50,559 bases of DNA, from NCBI GenBank assembly GCA_021796515.1, contig JAKACC010000005.1, forward strand, positions 1-50,559, read 5' to 3'. Positions 1-9,673 of the stretch are shown here, one piece after another. The notes beneath the pieces were generated by a model that was not told the origin of the DNA, made no database searches, and saw only the letters and a program-made list of their open reading frames with translations. The position numbers and the translations under genes are program-made. The DNA comes from an archaeon. Lineage in GTDB: Archaea > Thermoproteota > Nitrososphaeria > Nitrososphaerales > Gagatemarchaeaceae. How positions within the stretch are numbered: position 1 is the stretch's first letter; the number at the start of each line of letters is the position of its first letter.

Positions 1-1203
1 TCGGTGGTCGGCCTCCAATGGGGAGACGAGGGCAAAGGGAAGATGGTCGACTATCTCGCGGATGGGTATGACGCTGTCGCCCGGTTCAACGGCGGGAGCA
101 ACGCCGGCCACACGGTGGTGATAGGAGGGAGCAGGCACACCTTCCACCTGGTACCTTCCGGGGCGATGAAGGGGAAACAGCTCCTCATAGGCGCAGGGGT
201 AGCCGTCGACCCCGTGGTGCTTGGAGAGGAGCTCGCGGTCCTCCCGTCCGAAGCGAGACGGAAGCTCCTGGTGGACGGAAGGTGCACCCTCGTCTCCCCG
301 GTGGACCGGGAGTTCGACGCCATGATCGAAGAGACCAGGGGTGCCTCGGCCATCGGGACCACCAGGAGGGGGATCGGGCCGGCATACGCGCTGAGGGCGC
401 TCAGGCTAAGCCCCAGGGCGATGGACCTGGCGGGGGGGTTCGACCTTGGGCCTCTGGCGAGATTCTACCGCAGACTCTCCCTGGACCCGGCCGGGCTCCA
501 GTCTTGGGCCGGTGAGTCCAAGGAGCTTCTGGAGGCGCTGCTGGGAGACGTCGGCGAAAGGGTGGTCAAGATAAACGAAAGCGGGGGGTCTGTCCTCCTC
601 GAGGGGTCCCAGGGGTCCCTGCTCGACCTCCTACACGGGTCCTATCCTTACGTCACAGCCACGCACACAACGGCGGGGTACATCCCTTCCGCCCTGGGGA
701 TCCCCCCTTCGCTCTCCGGTTCGGTTCTGGGGGTTACGAAGTGTTACACCACTAGGGTCGGGGGTGGCCCGTTCCCGACAGAGATTGTTGGAACCCTCGG
801 GGAGACAATCAGGGCTCTAGGGAACGAGTACGGGGCGACGACGGGGCGGCCCAGGCGGGTCGGATGGCTCGACCTCGTCGCCCTGAAGTACACGCTGAGG
901 CTCAACGGTTCGCGGGAGGTGGCAGTCACCAAGCTCGACGTCCTCTCCAGGGTGAAGGAGTTCAAGGTCTGCGTCGCCTACAGGGGGCGCGGAGGAGAGA
1001 CCGACGACTACCAGTCGGTCCTGAAGCGCCCTGAGGAGTTCGAACCTGTCTTCGACTCACCCCCCTCCCTTCACGGGGCAAGCTTCGCCGGGGGCCTGGA
1101 CGGGGCGGGGCGCAGCTTCGTGGACTATCTGGAGGGGAGGCTGAATGCCAGGGTCGCCATCGTCTCCCACGGCGACGAGCGGTCCAAGACCATCGCGCTC
1201 TGA
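1..1203 (+). CDS. purA: Adenylosuccinate synthetase (5'-truncated or start at window edge)
   Basis: VVGLQWGDEGKGKMVDYLA P-loop and NGGSNAGHTV motifs, GATTGRPRRVGWLD near C-terminus; frame is open to the window edge. Confidence 0.96.
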   Translation, partial: SVVGLQWGDEGKGKMVDYLADGYDAVARFNGGSNAGHTVVIGGSRHTFHLVPSGAMKGKQLLIGAGVAVDPVVLGEELAVLPSEARRKLLVDGRCTLVSPVDREFDAMIEETRGASAIGTTRRGIGPAYALRALRLSPRAMDLAGGFDLGPLARFYRRLSLDPAGLQSWAGESKELLEALLGDVGERVVKINESGGSVLLEGSQGSLLDLLHGSYPYVTATHTTAGYIPSALGIPPSLSGSVLGVTKCYTTRVGGGPFPTEIVGTLGETIRALGNEYGATTGRPRRVGWLDLVALKYTLRLNGSREVAVTKLDVLSRVKEFKVCVAYRGRGGETDDYQSVLKRPEEFEPVFDSPPSLHGASFAGGLDGAGRSFVDYLEGRLNARVAIVSHGDERSKTIAL

Positions 1204-1222
1204 GGCCGCCCCTTGGGCGCCT

Positions 1223-2242
1223 TCAGTTCTTGAATACCCAGGACAGGTCTGGAGGGTGGGCCCTGCCCTTCGCCTTCTCGTTCAGGGCATGCGCGACTAG
1301 GGGGAGCGCAAGGGTGATGTCGGCGTAGAGCGTCGCCTTCTTGGCCTGCGACGAGATCTTCCCCCAACTTATCGCCTCCTCCAGGGTGCACCCTGAAAGC
1401 CCGCCCCACTGCGGGCTGTCGGCCGTTATCTGAATGGCGTATTCGTGGGGCGTCTCCTCCTCGCCCCCTTTGGAGAGGGACTTGATTATGGTAGACAGCT
1501 GGATCGTGTCTTTGGGGACTCCGCCCCCAAGGTACACCACCCCCGTCCTCTTCGTCTTCTCGGCGATCTGGGCGAGCTCTTCCATGTCCTTCGTCTGGTC
1601 GAGCCTGATCATCTTCCCCTTCTCGCGCTTCAACAGGCTCAGGGCCACCCCGTAGCCGCTGTCTATGAGCCCGGGAGAGTATATGGGGACCTTCGCCTTG
1701 TGGGCGGCCGCGACTATGCTGGGGATCCCCTTCTTGGAGAGGAACCCCCCGAACTGGTAAAGGAACTCCCTCGTGGAATAGACCTCCTTCTCGTCCAAAG
1801 TGTTGGCGAAGTCGAAGATGGTCCTCTCCAGCTTCCTGTACTCCATCTCGTCGGCGTAGACGTCGTAGAACCTGTCTATCTTGAGCTTAAGGAGCTCTTC
1901 GTCGTCGGCCAGCCATGTCCCCTGATAGTAGTGGTATCCCAGCGCCTCGAGGATGTCCTCCGAGATGTTCGCCCCCGTGCTGACCACGACGTCGACGTAT
2001 CTCTTCTCCACCAGCCACCTGACGATCTTCCACTGGCCCGTGGTGCTCAGGGAGCCCGTGAGCCCCAGGAACACGGTGAGGCCTTTCTGCTCCGCCATCT
2101 CGGCCCATATTTTTGACGCCTCTCCAAGCTTCTTCCCCTGGAACCCCGTCTGAGACATCTCGTCCAAAAGCTCCGAGACGCTCTTCTTGCCGACCTCTAT
2201 GGTCGCCACCGGTCTGGAAAGCACCTCCTTCCTTGATACCAC
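1223..2242 (-). CDS. dys: Deoxyhypusine synthase
   Basis: LTGSLSTTGQW..., VVSTGANISEDILEALGYHYYQG, ITADSPQWGGLSGCTLEEAISWGK. Confidence 0.95.
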   Translation of the reverse strand: MVSRKEVLSRPVATIEVGKKSVSELLDEMSQTGFQGKKLGEASKIWAEMAEQKGLTVFLGLTGSLSTTGQWKIVRWLVEKRYVDVVVSTGANISEDILEALGYHYYQGTWLADDEELLKLKIDRFYDVYADEMEYRKLERTIFDFANTLDEKEVYSTREFLYQFGGFLSKKGIPSIVAAAHKAKVPIYSPGLIDSGYGVALSLLKREKGKMIRLDQTKDMEELAQIAEKTKRTGVVYLGGGVPKDTIQLSTIIKSLSKGGEEETPHEYAIQITADSPQWGGLSGCTLEEAISWGKISSQAKKATLYADITLALPLVAHALNEKAKGRAHPPDLSWVFKN

Positions 2243-2291
2243 GGCCGGCCGTCTGCAGGGTTCGCTTAATTGCCTTACTGAAAGCGCCGCG

Positions 2292-4058
2292 TCACTTTAC
2301 CGTGACAGACTTCGCTAGGTTCCGCGGGTAGTCGGGGTCGTTCTTCCTGGCCACAGCCGCATGGTAAGCCAGCAGCTGGAGCGGGATCACTTCGACTATC
2401 GGCGTGAACTTCGGCTGGACCTTTGGCACCCTGATGAACCGTCTGTACACGTCATCCGCGGCGTCGGAGATCCCTATCACGTCGGCTCCCCTGGCCTTCA
2501 GCTCCTCCGCGCTGGAGAGCGAGTCTGCGTGGGTCCCCCCGGTCGGGTTCAGCACGACCACCGGGGTCCCCTTCTCGATAAGCGCCAACGTACCGTGCTT
2601 CAGCTCGCTGGCCGCCATCCCTTCGGCATGGATGTATGACAGCTCCTTCAGCTTCAGCGCTCCCTCGAGCGCCACAGGGCTCTCGTACCCTCTTGCCACG
2701 AAGTAGAAGTCGGGCCTGTCCATGTATTCCTTCACCAAGTCCCTCACCTGCCCGTCGCACTTCAGGGCCTCGGTCACTGCTTCGGACAGCTCTTTGCTGC
2801 CGTTGGAGTGCCTCCCCCCTAGAACGGCGTCGACTACCAGGTTGGCGACTACCACCTGCGCGGTGAAGCTCTTGGTGGCGGCGACGCCGACCTCCGGCCC
2901 GCAGTTCAGGAGCATGAACCCATCGCTTTCGCGGGCCAGCGTGGACCCGGCCGCGTTGACTATGGAGTAGACCTTCGCCCCGAGCTTCTTCGCCTCCTTG
3001 ACGGCCTCCAGGACATCCGCGGTCTCCCCGCTCTGCGAGAAAGCTATCACGACCGAGCCCCTCCCCAGGAAGCCGGCATGTTCCTTCAGCTCGCCGGCCA
3101 CGACCGCTTCCGCCCTGATCCTGGCCTCCTTGTTCAGCCGGAACTTCATGAGGAGGCCTGCGTGGTAGGACGTCCCCGACGCGGTGATGTACAGTGTCTT
3201 TGCCTTCCTTATGGCCCTCGCGAAAGCCTCCACCCTCTCGGTTTCCTGGATGGACGCCGAGACCACCGTCTGAGGCTGCTCGTTGATCTCCTTCAGCGTG
3301 TAGTGCGCGAAATCGCTCTTGGATACGTCAGAGAGCTCCCAGGCCACCTGGGTCGGCCTCCGCTTTACGCTCCGTCCGTCAGGGCCCACTATCTTGACCC
3401 CGTCCTTCGTCAGCACTGCTACCTCGCGGTTATCCAGGAATATCGTCCTGTCAGTGTGCCCGATGAAGGCCAGGACGTCGCTGGCCAAGAACATCTTCTT
3501 CTCCCCGACCCCCACGATCAGAGGGGCGTCCTTGCGGGCCCCGACCATGAGGTCGGGCCTGTCCTGGAACATCACAGCTATCGCATACTGCCCTTTCAGT
3601 TTCTTGGTCGCCGAGAGGGTCGCCCTGAGGGGGTCTTTGGACCTCCGATACTCTTCCTCCACCACGTGGGCGATCACCTCTGTGTCTGTCTCGCTCCTGA
3701 ACCTGTGCCCCCTGGACGCCAGCCCCTTCTTCAGCTGGCCGTAGTTTTCGACGATGCCGTTATGGACGACAGCGACCAGCTCGCCGCAGGAAGTGTGCGG
3801 ATGAGCGTTCTCATCCGTGACGCGGCCATGGGTCGCCCACCTCGTGTGAGCCATCCCTATGGTTCCCGCCATGGCTGACATTTTCCTCCTCTCCTCGATT
3901 TCCGAAACCCTTCCGACCCCCTTCCTGACTTCGAGCGCGCCTCCCTCGATGGTGGCCATGCCTGCCGAGTCGTACCCCCTGTACTCCACCCTCCTGAGCC
4001 CTTCGAGGAGGACCCCGGCGACCGGCTCCTCGGCCACGCACCCTACGATCCCGCACAT
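2292..4058 (-). CDS. glmS: Glutamine--fructose-6-phosphate aminotransferase (start trimmed to MCGIVGCV)
   Basis: N-terminal nucleophile Cys MCGIVGCVAEEPVAGVLLEGLRRVEYRGYDSAG plus two SIS domains; TATA-like TTTAAA about 27 nt upstream of this ATG. Confidence 0.96.
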   Translation of the reverse strand: MCGIVGCVAEEPVAGVLLEGLRRVEYRGYDSAGMATIEGGALEVRKGVGRVSEIEERRKMSAMAGTIGMAHTRWATHGRVTDENAHPHTSCGELVAVVHNGIVENYGQLKKGLASRGHRFRSETDTEVIAHVVEEEYRRSKDPLRATLSATKKLKGQYAIAVMFQDRPDLMVGARKDAPLIVGVGEKKMFLASDVLAFIGHTDRTIFLDNREVAVLTKDGVKIVGPDGRSVKRRPTQVAWELSDVSKSDFAHYTLKEINEQPQTVVSASIQETERVEAFARAIRKAKTLYITASGTSYHAGLLMKFRLNKEARIRAEAVVAGELKEHAGFLGRGSVVIAFSQSGETADVLEAVKEAKKLGAKVYSIVNAAGSTLARESDGFMLLNCGPEVGVAATKSFTAQVVVANLVVDAVLGGRHSNGSKELSEAVTEALKCDGQVRDLVKEYMDRPDFYFVARGYESPVALEGALKLKELSYIHAEGMAASELKHGTLALIEKGTPVVVLNPTGGTHADSLSSAEELKARGADVIGISDAADDVYRRFIRVPKVQPKFTPIVEVIPLQLLAYHAAVARKNDPDYPRNLAKSVTVK

Positions 4059-4211
4059 GGTTTCCCGGCGCCTCTCCTTGGATTTTAAACTCCGCAAAAC
4101 GCCGGGCTATGCCGTTCTTGGTCCCTTTTGCAGGGTCCTCGCTTCCGAAGGGGCCCCCGCGACACGACCATGCAAAACCGTTTATTAGTAGTGGCGAACG
4201 CTGCGGGCGGT

Positions 4212-5162
4212 GTGACAAAGGAGAAGATACTCTTCGACCCGAGGTCGGAAGCGGGGCTCGCGAAGAGGGTGCTGGTGTCAGACCGGCCCGACGGTTTCAG
4301 GCCGGCCTCTGGACGGGTGGGGCAGAAGGTCCTCGCCCTCCTCGCGACGGGTCCGAAGTACCCGGCGGAGATGGCGCGTTCCCTGGGCATACACCACCAG
4401 ACGGTGTACTACCACGTCGGGAGGCTCGAAAAGGCCGGCCTCATCACCAGAGTGAGGAGCGAGCAGATCAGGGGCGGGGAAGCGAAGCTCTACGCCCTGG
4501 CCTCTGATGGATACGCCGTCGAGTTCCCTGTCAGGGGCGAGCCGCTCCCATCACTGCGTTCCTCGGGCAGGTCGAGGGCTCTTGGGCGCTTCTTCAAGGA
4601 GTTCTTCCAGGGAGCGGAGTTTGGCGGGTGGATAGCGGTGGGGTCCCCCGTGCAGCATGGGGCCGCAGGGACCCAGGCCCGCGACGGTCACTATGCGGTG
4701 CAGCTGGGGTTCGCGCTGGGACAGTTCGTCAACCTCCCTTCCGTCTTCCCGGTCAAGCTCGACGTCGACCTAAAGGCAGAGAAGCTCCTCGGGTCCAACC
4801 TGGTCGTCGTCGGTGGCCCCCGGAACAACGCCATAGCGGAGGAGCTCAACCCAAGCCTGCCGCTGCGCTTCAGCCACGGCGGGTTCTGGAGCTCGATAAT
4901 CGACAGAGAGGCCCGTTCCTATAACTCCGAACTGGACTGTATAGTGGAGAAGGTGCAGAACCCTTGGGACCGCACCAAGGTCTGCGTCGTGATAGCCGGG
5001 CTCACAGGCGCGGCGACCAAGGCGGGGATAATCGGCGCCTGCAACTTCGCAGACGTCCTCTTCCAGAGATACCGCTCGGGGGAGTACGCCGCCCTGGTCA
5101 GAGGGGCTGACCGGGACGGTGACGGGAAGGTAGACTCGGTAGACGTGCTGAAGCAGTACTGA
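4212..5162 (+). CDS. Winged-helix DNA-binding protein fused to an S-layer-C-like domain ending in a calcium-binding-like DxDGDGxxD motif
   Basis: HTH: ALLATGPKYPAEMARSLGIHHQTVYYHVGRLEKAGLITR; C-terminal LVVVGGPRNNAIAEELN...IVEKVQNPWDRTKVCVVIAGL...RGADRDGDGKVDSVDVLKQY. GTG start chosen because TTTATTAG lies about 28 nt upstream. Confidence 0.7.
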   Translation: MTKEKILFDPRSEAGLAKRVLVSDRPDGFRPASGRVGQKVLALLATGPKYPAEMARSLGIHHQTVYYHVGRLEKAGLITRVRSEQIRGGEAKLYALASDGYAVEFPVRGEPLPSLRSSGRSRALGRFFKEFFQGAEFGGWIAVGSPVQHGAAGTQARDGHYAVQLGFALGQFVNLPSVFPVKLDVDLKAEKLLGSNLVVVGGPRNNAIAEELNPSLPLRFSHGGFWSSIIDREARSYNSELDCIVEKVQNPWDRTKVCVVIAGLTGAATKAGIIGACNFADVLFQRYRSGEYAALVRGADRDGDGKVDSVDVLKQY

Positions 5163-5165
5163 GGG

Positions 5166-5579
5166 CTACGCCCTTCTTCCTCTTCTTCCACCCTTCTTCC
5201 TGGTGGTGTCGTGGGGGATGGGGGTGGCGTCCTCGATCCTCCCGATCTTGAACCCTGCCCTGGCGATGGCGCGGATTGCCGCTTGGGCTCCAGGTCCCGG
5301 CGTCCTCGGCCCGGTGCCGCCTACGGCTCTCACCTTGATGTGGACCGCGGTTATCCCCTTCGACTTCGCTACATCGGAGGCAGCTGAAGCGCTCCTCATT
5401 GCCGCATATGGGGACGACTCGAACCTGTCCGCCTTTACGTGCCTCCCTCCGGAGGAGAAGGCTATGGTCTCAGCGCCGGTAAGGTCGGTGATGTGCACAA
5501 TGGTGTTGTTGTAAGACGAGTAGATGTGGCAGACCCCCCAACGGTCGACCAGGGCCTCTTCCTCTGACATGCGCTTCAC
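5166..5579 (-). CDS. rps11: 30S ribosomal protein S11
   Basis: [24 protein letters not shown]...[25 protein letters not shown]-terminus. Confidence 0.97.
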   Translation of the reverse strand: MKRMSEEEALVDRWGVCHIYSSYNNTIVHITDLTGAETIAFSSGGRHVKADRFESSPYAAMRSASAASDVAKSKGITAVHIKVRAVGGTGPRTPGPGAQAAIRAIARAGFKIGRIEDATPIPHDTTRKKGGRRGRRA

Positions 5580-6118
5580 TGCACCTCGGCGGGCTGCTCC
5601 GCCGCCACTTCCTTCTGTTCTGGCTGTGTGTCCTCCTTGGGAGGCGCGCCTCCTGTCAGCTTGATGGTTCCCTCCTCGCTCCCCCCGACCGCGTACCCGG
5701 GGATCGTTATGGTCCGCTCCCCTATGGAGACGTGACCGTGGACTATCAACTGTCTCGCGTGAAGAGGCGAAAGTGCCATCCCCTTCTTGAACACCATGGA
5801 CTGTAGCCTCCTGCCCAAGATGTCCTCGACGGTAAGGCTGAGTATGTCGTCCAGTGTCGCTCCCTCCCTGATCAACCCCCTCCTCTGGAGGCTGTCCAGC
5901 AGCTTCTTCTCCTCGCGGAGCCTGACCTCCTCAGTCGCGGCGAGGAGGGTCCTCGCCTGCTTCCTCACCGAGCTCAGCTGCGTCTGGACCTTCCAGAGCT
6001 CCCGCTTGTTCCGGAGCCCGAACGTCCCTAGCAAATACAGCTCCTGAGCGAGCTGGTCGGCCCTCCATGGGCTCCTCGGCCTGCTGTACTGCTTCCTGGA
6101 TTTCTTCGGGTCACCCAA
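5576..6118 (-). CDS. rps4: 30S ribosomal protein S4 (TTG start inferred)
   Basis: [18 protein letters not shown]4 domain [16 protein letters not shown]; the provided ORF 5576..6379 overextends into S13. Confidence 0.93.
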   Translation of the reverse strand: MGDPKKSRKQYSRPRSPWRADQLAQELYLLGTFGLRNKRELWKVQTQLSSVRKQARTLLAATEEVRLREEKKLLDSLQRRGLIREGATLDDILSLTVEDILGRRLQSMVFKKGMALSPLHARQLIVHGHVSIGERTITIPGYAVGGSEEGTIKLTGGAPPKEDTQPEQKEVAAEQPAEVQ

Positions 6119-6120
6119 CG

Positions 6121-6612
6121 CTACTTCTCTTCCTTCTTGGCGGCTTCCTTCGCCGCGGCGACCAGCACCGCCTTCCTTACCCCTACGGTCCTTCCGCCCC
6201 TCCCTGTCGTCCTCGTCCGCTGGCCCCTCACCTTCAGCCCGAGGCTGTGCCTCACCCCCTTCCAGCTCCGGATGTTTTTCTCGTCCTCTATATCGTTCTT
6301 CTGGGCGAAGTCGAGGTCCGCACCCAGGAGCTGCCTTGCCTCTCCTGTCTCCGGGTCGTTGCGCCGGTTGTAGTACCACTTCGGCAGCGTTGACTTCGAC
6401 GTGTCCCGTATCGCGGCCTCAACCTTCTCCACCTGTTCATCGGTGAGGGTCCCGAGCCGGACCCTCGGGTCGAGGTCGAGCTTCGTGGTTATGACATTCG
6501 CGAAGTTATAACCTACGCCCTTGAGGTCGGCGAGGGCGACGATGAGCGTCTTCCCCCCCTCAAGGTCTCTTCCTGATATCCTGACTAGGTGCCTGAACTC
6601 GGAGTCCGACAT
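6121..6612 (-). CDS. rps13: 30S ribosomal protein S13
   Basis: VRISGRDLEGGKTLIVALADLKGVGYNFA...WKGVRHSLGLKVRGQRTRTTGRGG. Confidence 0.96.
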   Translation of the reverse strand: MSDSEFRHLVRISGRDLEGGKTLIVALADLKGVGYNFANVITTKLDLDPRVRLGTLTDEQVEKVEAAIRDTSKSTLPKWYYNRRNDPETGEARQLLGADLDFAQKNDIEDEKNIRSWKGVRHSLGLKVRGQRTRTTGRGGRTVGVRKAVLVAAAKEAAKKEEK

Positions 6613-6672
6613 TTTCTGGGCCTGCCCTTCGCTCTTCAGTTATAAGGTTTGAACAGATGAGACGGTTTCTGG

Positions 6673-6812
6673 CCGGAGATAGGATTGGTAACAGAGGGTC
6701 GTCCACCCGGCTTACCACACGCATCTCTCTTTTCCTTTTAGATGCGACAGGCACGCTTCTCTCCGGATTGCGGTAGTCCGCCCCGGCGGGGTCCGGTGCC
6801 AGGCCCTACCCG
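6673..6812. ncRNA. Candidate structured RNA or 5' leader between divergent rps13 and rpoD
   Basis: Nested perfect inverted repeats: CCGGAGA/TCTCCGG enclosing GGTAA/TTACC (with GGGT/ACCC) and CGCATCT/AGATGCG, next to GCGG-TAG/CTACCCGC. Confidence 0.4.
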
Positions 6813-6900
6813 CTAACTTTTTAACCACAACGCAGGCGCGACGCCCGAAACTGGTCGTCTCATGTTCCGTTATAGGCTGGTGGGGTAGAGAACGGTAGAA

Positions 6901-7527
6901 GTGAAGGTGCTTGAAGACAGCGGGAGCTCGGTCGCCCTCCAGCTCGAGGGAATTGACCGGTCGTACGCAAACGCCATCCGCAGGTTTTGTATCGCCGAGG
7001 TCCCGTCTATGGCGATCGACGACGTAGTGATCCTGGAGAACTCCTCTGTCCTATATGATGAGATACTCGCCCACAGGCTCGGCATGGTCCCCATCAGGAC
7101 CGACCTAGAAAGGTACAACCTACCGGAGGAGTGCGACTGCGGTAACCCTCTGGGGTGCCACAAGTGCAGGGTGCTCTTCGTCCTGGACGCGAAGGGGAAG
7201 GACAAAGTCATGACGGTGACCTCCGGGGACCTTGTCTCGGAAGACCGTGACGTCAGACCGGTGAGCGAGTCTATCCCGCTGATAAAGCTCGCAGCAGGAC
7301 AGTCGGTCAAACTCGAAGCTTACGCGAGATTGGGGAGGGGGAAGGAGCACGCGAAGTGGCAGCCGTGCACAGTCGCGACGCTCACGGACGGGAAGAAGGA
7401 AGGCGTCTTCATCCTCACAGTGGAGTCGGCTGGAGGGCTCCCAGCCAAACAGGTCGTGCTGAAGGCGATCGAGCTCCTTGAAAAGAAGCTCAAGGAGATA
7501 CAGGTCGCGGTAGGTGGCCCGGATTGA
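6901..7527 (+). CDS. rpoD: DNA-directed RNA polymerase subunit D
   Basis: GIDRSYANAIRRFCIAEVPSMAIDDVVILENSSVLYDEILAHRLGMVPI. Confidence 0.95.
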   Translation: MKVLEDSGSSVALQLEGIDRSYANAIRRFCIAEVPSMAIDDVVILENSSVLYDEILAHRLGMVPIRTDLERYNLPEECDCGNPLGCHKCRVLFVLDAKGKDKVMTVTSGDLVSEDRDVRPVSESIPLIKLAAGQSVKLEAYARLGRGKEHAKWQPCTVATLTDGKKEGVFILTVESAGGLPAKQVVLKAIELLEKKLKEIQVAVGGPD

Positions 7528-7877
7528 CCGCCGATAACCCGGTGACTAGGAGGACCGCGGTGTTGCTGGAGAGGGCGGGGAAGAAGCAGAAGGCGCGCAT
7601 CTGGAGCGATGCCTCCGCGCTCCTGTCCAACCCGTCGAGCACCAGGGTCGAGGTGAACCTCGGGCGGATATCCCGGCTGGCGGACGATGAGGCGCCTGTC
7701 TTCGTGCCGGGCAAAGTCCTCGGGACGGGGGTCGTGGAGAAGAAGGTGGTAGTTGGGGCGTTCTCATATTCGGCATCGGCGAAGGCGAAGATCGAGGCCA
7801 CCGGGGGGTCTGCCCTCACGCTTGAGGAGTTCCTCAAGAAATACCCGAAGGGGAGCGGTGTAAAGCTTGTCAGGTGA
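7524..7877 (+). CDS. rpl18e: 50S ribosomal protein L18e
   Basis: VNLGRISRLADDEAPVFVPGKVLGTGVVEKKVVVGAFSYS. Confidence 0.93.
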   Translation: MTADNPVTRRTAVLLERAGKKQKARIWSDASALLSNPSSTRVEVNLGRISRLADDEAPVFVPGKVLGTGVVEKKVVVGAFSYSASAKAKIEATGGSALTLEEFLKKYPKGSGVKLVR

Positions 7878-8307
7878 AGAGACGATCTACGTGGACGCGA
7901 CCGATCAGATTGCAGGAAGGCTCTCCTCCAAGGTCGCGAAGGTGCTCCTCTCCGGTAGGAGGGTCGTGGTAGTGAACTCCGAGAAGGCGCTCGTTTCAGG
8001 GTCCAGGACCTCTGTCGTCAACCAATGGAAGGAGCGGCTGGAGCTCGCCAGCAGGGTGAACCCCATCTACGGCCCCATCCACCCGAGGAGGCCAGACAAC
8101 ATCCTCCGACGGATGGTCAGGGGGATGGTCCCGAGGAAGAAGCCGAAGGGCGCGGCCGCGATGAAGAGGCTCAGGGTCTACATAGGTGTCCCGGAAGGGG
8201 TCGACGGGTCGAAGTTGACGAAGTTCGATGACGCAGCGGCCACCAGGCCGATTCCAATCTACGTGACCATGGCAGACCTCTCCAAGAGTCTGGGGTGGAA
8301 CGAGTAA
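7867..8307 (+). CDS. rpl13: 50S ribosomal protein L13
   Basis: IYVDATDQIAGRLSSKVAKVLLSGRRVVVVNSEKALVSG; RRPDNILRRMVRGMVPRKKPKG. Confidence 0.95.
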   Translation: MSGEETIYVDATDQIAGRLSSKVAKVLLSGRRVVVVNSEKALVSGSRTSVVNQWKERLELASRVNPIYGPIHPRRPDNILRRMVRGMVPRKKPKGAAAMKRLRVYIGVPEGVDGSKLTKFDDAAATRPIPIYVTMADLSKSLGWNE

Positions 8308-8309
8308 CT

Positions 8310-8741
8310 ATGCCGGCACAGACTCAGAAGCTGCAGACCAAGAAGCCTCCGAAGCTTTACTCGGGGTCGAGGAAGACCGCGAGGGCGACGGCCGCTATCT
8401 TCCCAGGGGGAGGGAAGATACGCGTCAACGGCACTCCGGTAGAACTCTGGGAGCCTGAACCGGCCAGGCTGCACCTTCTCACGCCGGTCCAAGTGGTCGG
8501 CGACCTTAGGGAGAAGTACGATCTGGATGTGAACGTTTCAGGGGGAGGGTTCATGGGGCAGGCGGACGCCGCTGCCATGGCGATAGCCAGGGCCTACGTG
8601 GACCAGGTCAGGGGGAGCGAAATCAGAGAAAGGCTCAATGCATACAATAAATACCTGCTCTCGGGCGACCCGCGACAAGCTGAGCCAAAGAAATTCGGAG
8701 GACCCGGCGCGAGGAGAAAGCGCCAGAAGTCATACAGGTAG
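8310..8741 (+). CDS. rps9: 30S ribosomal protein S9
   Basis: SGSRKTARATAAIFPGGGKIRVNGTPVE...ARRKRQKSYR C-terminus. Confidence 0.95.
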   Translation: MPAQTQKLQTKKPPKLYSGSRKTARATAAIFPGGGKIRVNGTPVELWEPEPARLHLLTPVQVVGDLREKYDLDVNVSGGGFMGQADAAAMAIARAYVDQVRGSEIRERLNAYNKYLLSGDPRQAEPKKFGGPGARRKRQKSYR

Positions 8742-8747
8742 ATTGCC

Positions 8748-8957
8748 ATGATGATACCCATTCGCTGCTTCACCTGCGGCAATCTCATCGGCGACAAGTT
8801 CGTCCCATTTCAGGGCAGGGTGAAGGGGGGAGAAGAGCCTGGCAAGGTCCTCGACGAGCTGGGGCTGAAGAGATACTGCTGTCGGCGAATGCTCATCTCG
8901 TCGATAGACGTGATCGACCAGGTACTTCCCTTCTACAGCCGCAAGCCAGAGCTCTGA
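8748..8957 (+). CDS. rpoN: DNA-directed RNA polymerase subunit N
   Basis: [18 protein letters not shown]...[17 protein letters not shown]. Confidence 0.97.
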   Translation: MMIPIRCFTCGNLIGDKFVPFQGRVKGGEEPGKVLDELGLKRYCCRRMLISSIDVIDQVLPFYSRKPEL

Positions 8958-8971
8958 GGGAAGGCGGCAAC

Positions 8972-9664
8972 ATGTCAGAGTTCGACGACGACGATGCGGG
9001 TTCGGCCGACAAACTTGTGGCGCCAGGGCTCTCTGAGAAAGCGCTCCTGGCCACCGGGATCAGGATAGGGACCCCGGTCAGGACGAAGACCATGGAGGCG
9101 TTCACAGCGCGGCCGAGACCTGACGGGCTGCACATCATCGACTACGCGAGGACTATCGAGAGGATCGACGTGGCAGGGAAGTTCATAGCCGCGACGGGGG
9201 CGAAGAACACAGTCGTCTACACCAGCAGGGAGCACGGGGCAGTAGCGGTGCAGAAGTTCTGCGAGCTCACGGGAGCGATGTCCAGGATAGGAAGGTTCAT
9301 GCCCGGGACCTTCACCAACCCTCTGTACCCGGGGCATCTGGACGCGGAACTGGTGGTCGTAGCGGACCCGATGTCGGATATGCAGGCGATGGTGGAGGCT
9401 GCCAAGCTGGGGGTCCCGGTCATAGCGGTCTGCGACACGGACAATGTCACCGACGACATAGACCTGGTAATCCCGGGGAACAACCGCGGGCGCAAGGCCA
9501 TAGCGGCGATATTCTGGCTCCTGGCCAGGTCCACCCTGGTCCGATCGGGCTCGCTTGCCGAAGATCAGGCCATGAAGTACGGCATAGAAGAGTTCGAAAC
9601 CAAGGTGGAGGAGGAGCCGAAGCCGGACGACCCCGAAGAAAGGATATCAGAGCGGCGCGAGTAG
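8972..9664 (+). CDS. rps2: 30S ribosomal protein S2
   Basis: GIRIGTPVRTKTMEAF...RFMPGTFTNPLYPGHLDAELVVVADPMSDMQAMVEAAKLGVPVIAVCDTDN. Confidence 0.96.
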   Translation: MSEFDDDDAGSADKLVAPGLSEKALLATGIRIGTPVRTKTMEAFTARPRPDGLHIIDYARTIERIDVAGKFIAATGAKNTVVYTSREHGAVAVQKFCELTGAMSRIGRFMPGTFTNPLYPGHLDAELVVVADPMSDMQAMVEAAKLGVPVIAVCDTDNVTDDIDLVIPGNNRGRKAIAAIFWLLARSTLVRSGSLAEDQAMKYGIEEFETKVEEEPKPDDPEERISERRE

Positions 9665-9673
9665 CGCCGAACC

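Noticed and set aside
3078-3878. 266-aa plus-strand ORF opposite glmS
   Set aside because: Antisense shadow; glmS on the other strand is unambiguous.
6560-6754. 64-aa minus-strand ORF overlapping the rps13 start
   Set aside because: No family resemblance and overlaps rps13 and its promoter; likely spurious.
6673-6766. tRNA-like appearance (7-bp closing stem, internal hairpins)
   Set aside because: No T-arm consensus (GGTTCRANNCC) or anticodon arm of the right geometry on either strand; reported only as a candidate structured RNA.
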